11,474 nt of DNA, taken from positions 1 through 11,474 of the forward strand of contig QAMK01000029.1 in assembly GCA_003149915.1 (NCBI GenBank), written 5' to 3'. The stretch's first letter is position 1. Every line of letters begins with the position of its first letter. Made by a program: the position numbers and the translations under genes. The DNA comes from Bacillota bacterium (lineage in GTDB: Bacteria > Bacillota_I > Bacilli_A > RF39 > UBA660). Shown in pieces: positions 11,262 through 11,474 of this stretch. The notes under the pieces are model-generated. The model did not search any database. It had not been told where the DNA came from and was given only the letters and a program-made list of their open reading frames with translations.

Positions 11262-11474
11262 CTAATTGTGGGCGGTTATTTCCACCACCGCGGTGGGCAG
11301 GCTGCGGGTGGGCAGGTTCTGCACATCCAGGGCCTTCTCCTGGCCCAGGGAGGAGAACACCTTGGCGCTCCCCTCGCTGCCGAACAGGATGACCCGCTTG
11401 TCAAAGACGGCCAGGCCGCTGATCTCCACCGGCCGGGCGGCCCCCACGAAGGCGTCGGCGGTGATGCGGTAGAA
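11262..11474 (-). pseudogene. 5' half of interrupted host gene
   Basis: Minus-strand frame open from the window edge to TAG 11264-11262. It reads FYRITADAFVGAARPVEISG, ISGLAVFDKRVILFGSEGSA, KVFSSLGQEKALDVQNLPTR and SLPTAVVEITAHN. The real start is outside the window. The insertion adds no foreign residues: the stop begins inside the core. Base composition is GC-rich like 1-192. The continuation is 1-192. The family is not recognised; the beta-rich N-terminal part and Cys-rich C-terminal part suggest a structural or envelope protein, which is inference. Confidence 0.75.
11264..11266. other. attR core (AAT)
   Basis: Right-hand copy of the 3-bp core, in TATCTAATTGTG. To its right the host reading frame resumes on the minus strand. 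TAG at 11264-11262 stops the truncated host protein exactly at the junction. Confidence 0.75.

Larger units (their letters stand above)
195..11266. mobile_element. Integrated serine-recombinase element, ~11.07 kb
   Basis: The segment between two copies of AAT interrupts a minus-strand host ORF. Its 205-1713 recombinase gene sits right at the left end, ending 10 bp from the core. Removing one core copy plus the insert gives a continuous host frame across the junction. Base composition changes at both boundaries, from GC-rich flanks to a more AT-rich and uneven interior. The element carries two serine recombinases, regulators, a SprT-like protease operon and envelope proteins. No relaxase, conjugation, replication or virion genes are recognisable, so it is best called an integrative element or genomic island whose mobility between cells is unproven. 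The exact crossover dinucleotide (AA or AT) cannot be fixed from this sequence alone. Confidence 0.85.

Noticed and set aside
1..11474. CRISPR array, tRNA or rRNA gene
   Set aside because: No regularly spaced direct repeats and no cloverleaf or rRNA sequence seen on reading; the insertion target is a protein gene.

Overview
The window holds one complete integrated element of about 11.07 kb inside a host gene. Both outer flanks (1-~192 and ~11266-11474) are clearly more GC-rich than the middle. They read on the minus strand as the two halves of one protein. Joining them at a shared 3-bp AAT (192-194 and 11264-11266) restores an uninterrupted frame (...VVEITAHN + LVRIVESV...). A large serine recombinase ends 10 bp from the left junction, as expected for a serine-integrase insertion with a 2-3 bp core. 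The GC-rich flanks, Firmicutes-type Shine-Dalgarno sequences, SLH surface protein and recombinase type suggest a gut-type Clostridia host, perhaps Oscillospiraceae. That assignment is inference; no search was run.

Layout. Left arm, minus strand: large serine recombinase (205-1713), three small unassigned or zinc-knuckle-like genes (1825-2175, 2374-2748, 3016-3204) and a CxxC/CxxC protein (3426-3695), with structured intergenic DNA between them. Centre: a ribbon-helix-helix (RHH) protein gene (4150-4383, minus) faces a plus-strand promoter at 4480-4508. The interval carries six CTGATAT/ATATCAG half-sites, a 16-bp palindrome lying in the promoter spacer. The plus-strand unit that follows encodes a small helical protein, a SprT-like zinc metalloprotease and two tiny membrane proteins, closed by a hairpin at 6069-6094. 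Then come a Tn3/Hin-type small serine recombinase (minus), and a three-gene minus-strand envelope module (7967 to 6881: membrane protein, zinc-ribbon membrane protein, membrane-anchored lipocalin-like protein).

Right arm: a second RHH protein (8078-8257) with a clear terminator, a 108-aa unassigned protein (minus), and a plus-strand pair made of an XRE regulator and a 633-aa exported beta-helix/SLH surface protein. A terminator and a short palindrome-rich right end follow.

How it works together. The large recombinase can account for integration and excision. The small one may act as a resolvase or invertase. No relaxase, coupling protein, type IV secretion, replication initiator or phage structural gene is visible, so transfer would need helper functions. 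Cargo appears aimed at the cell envelope (SLH protein, membrane modules) plus a metalloprotease operon probably under RHH control. Several computed starts look too far upstream; the starts given here follow ribosome binding sites.
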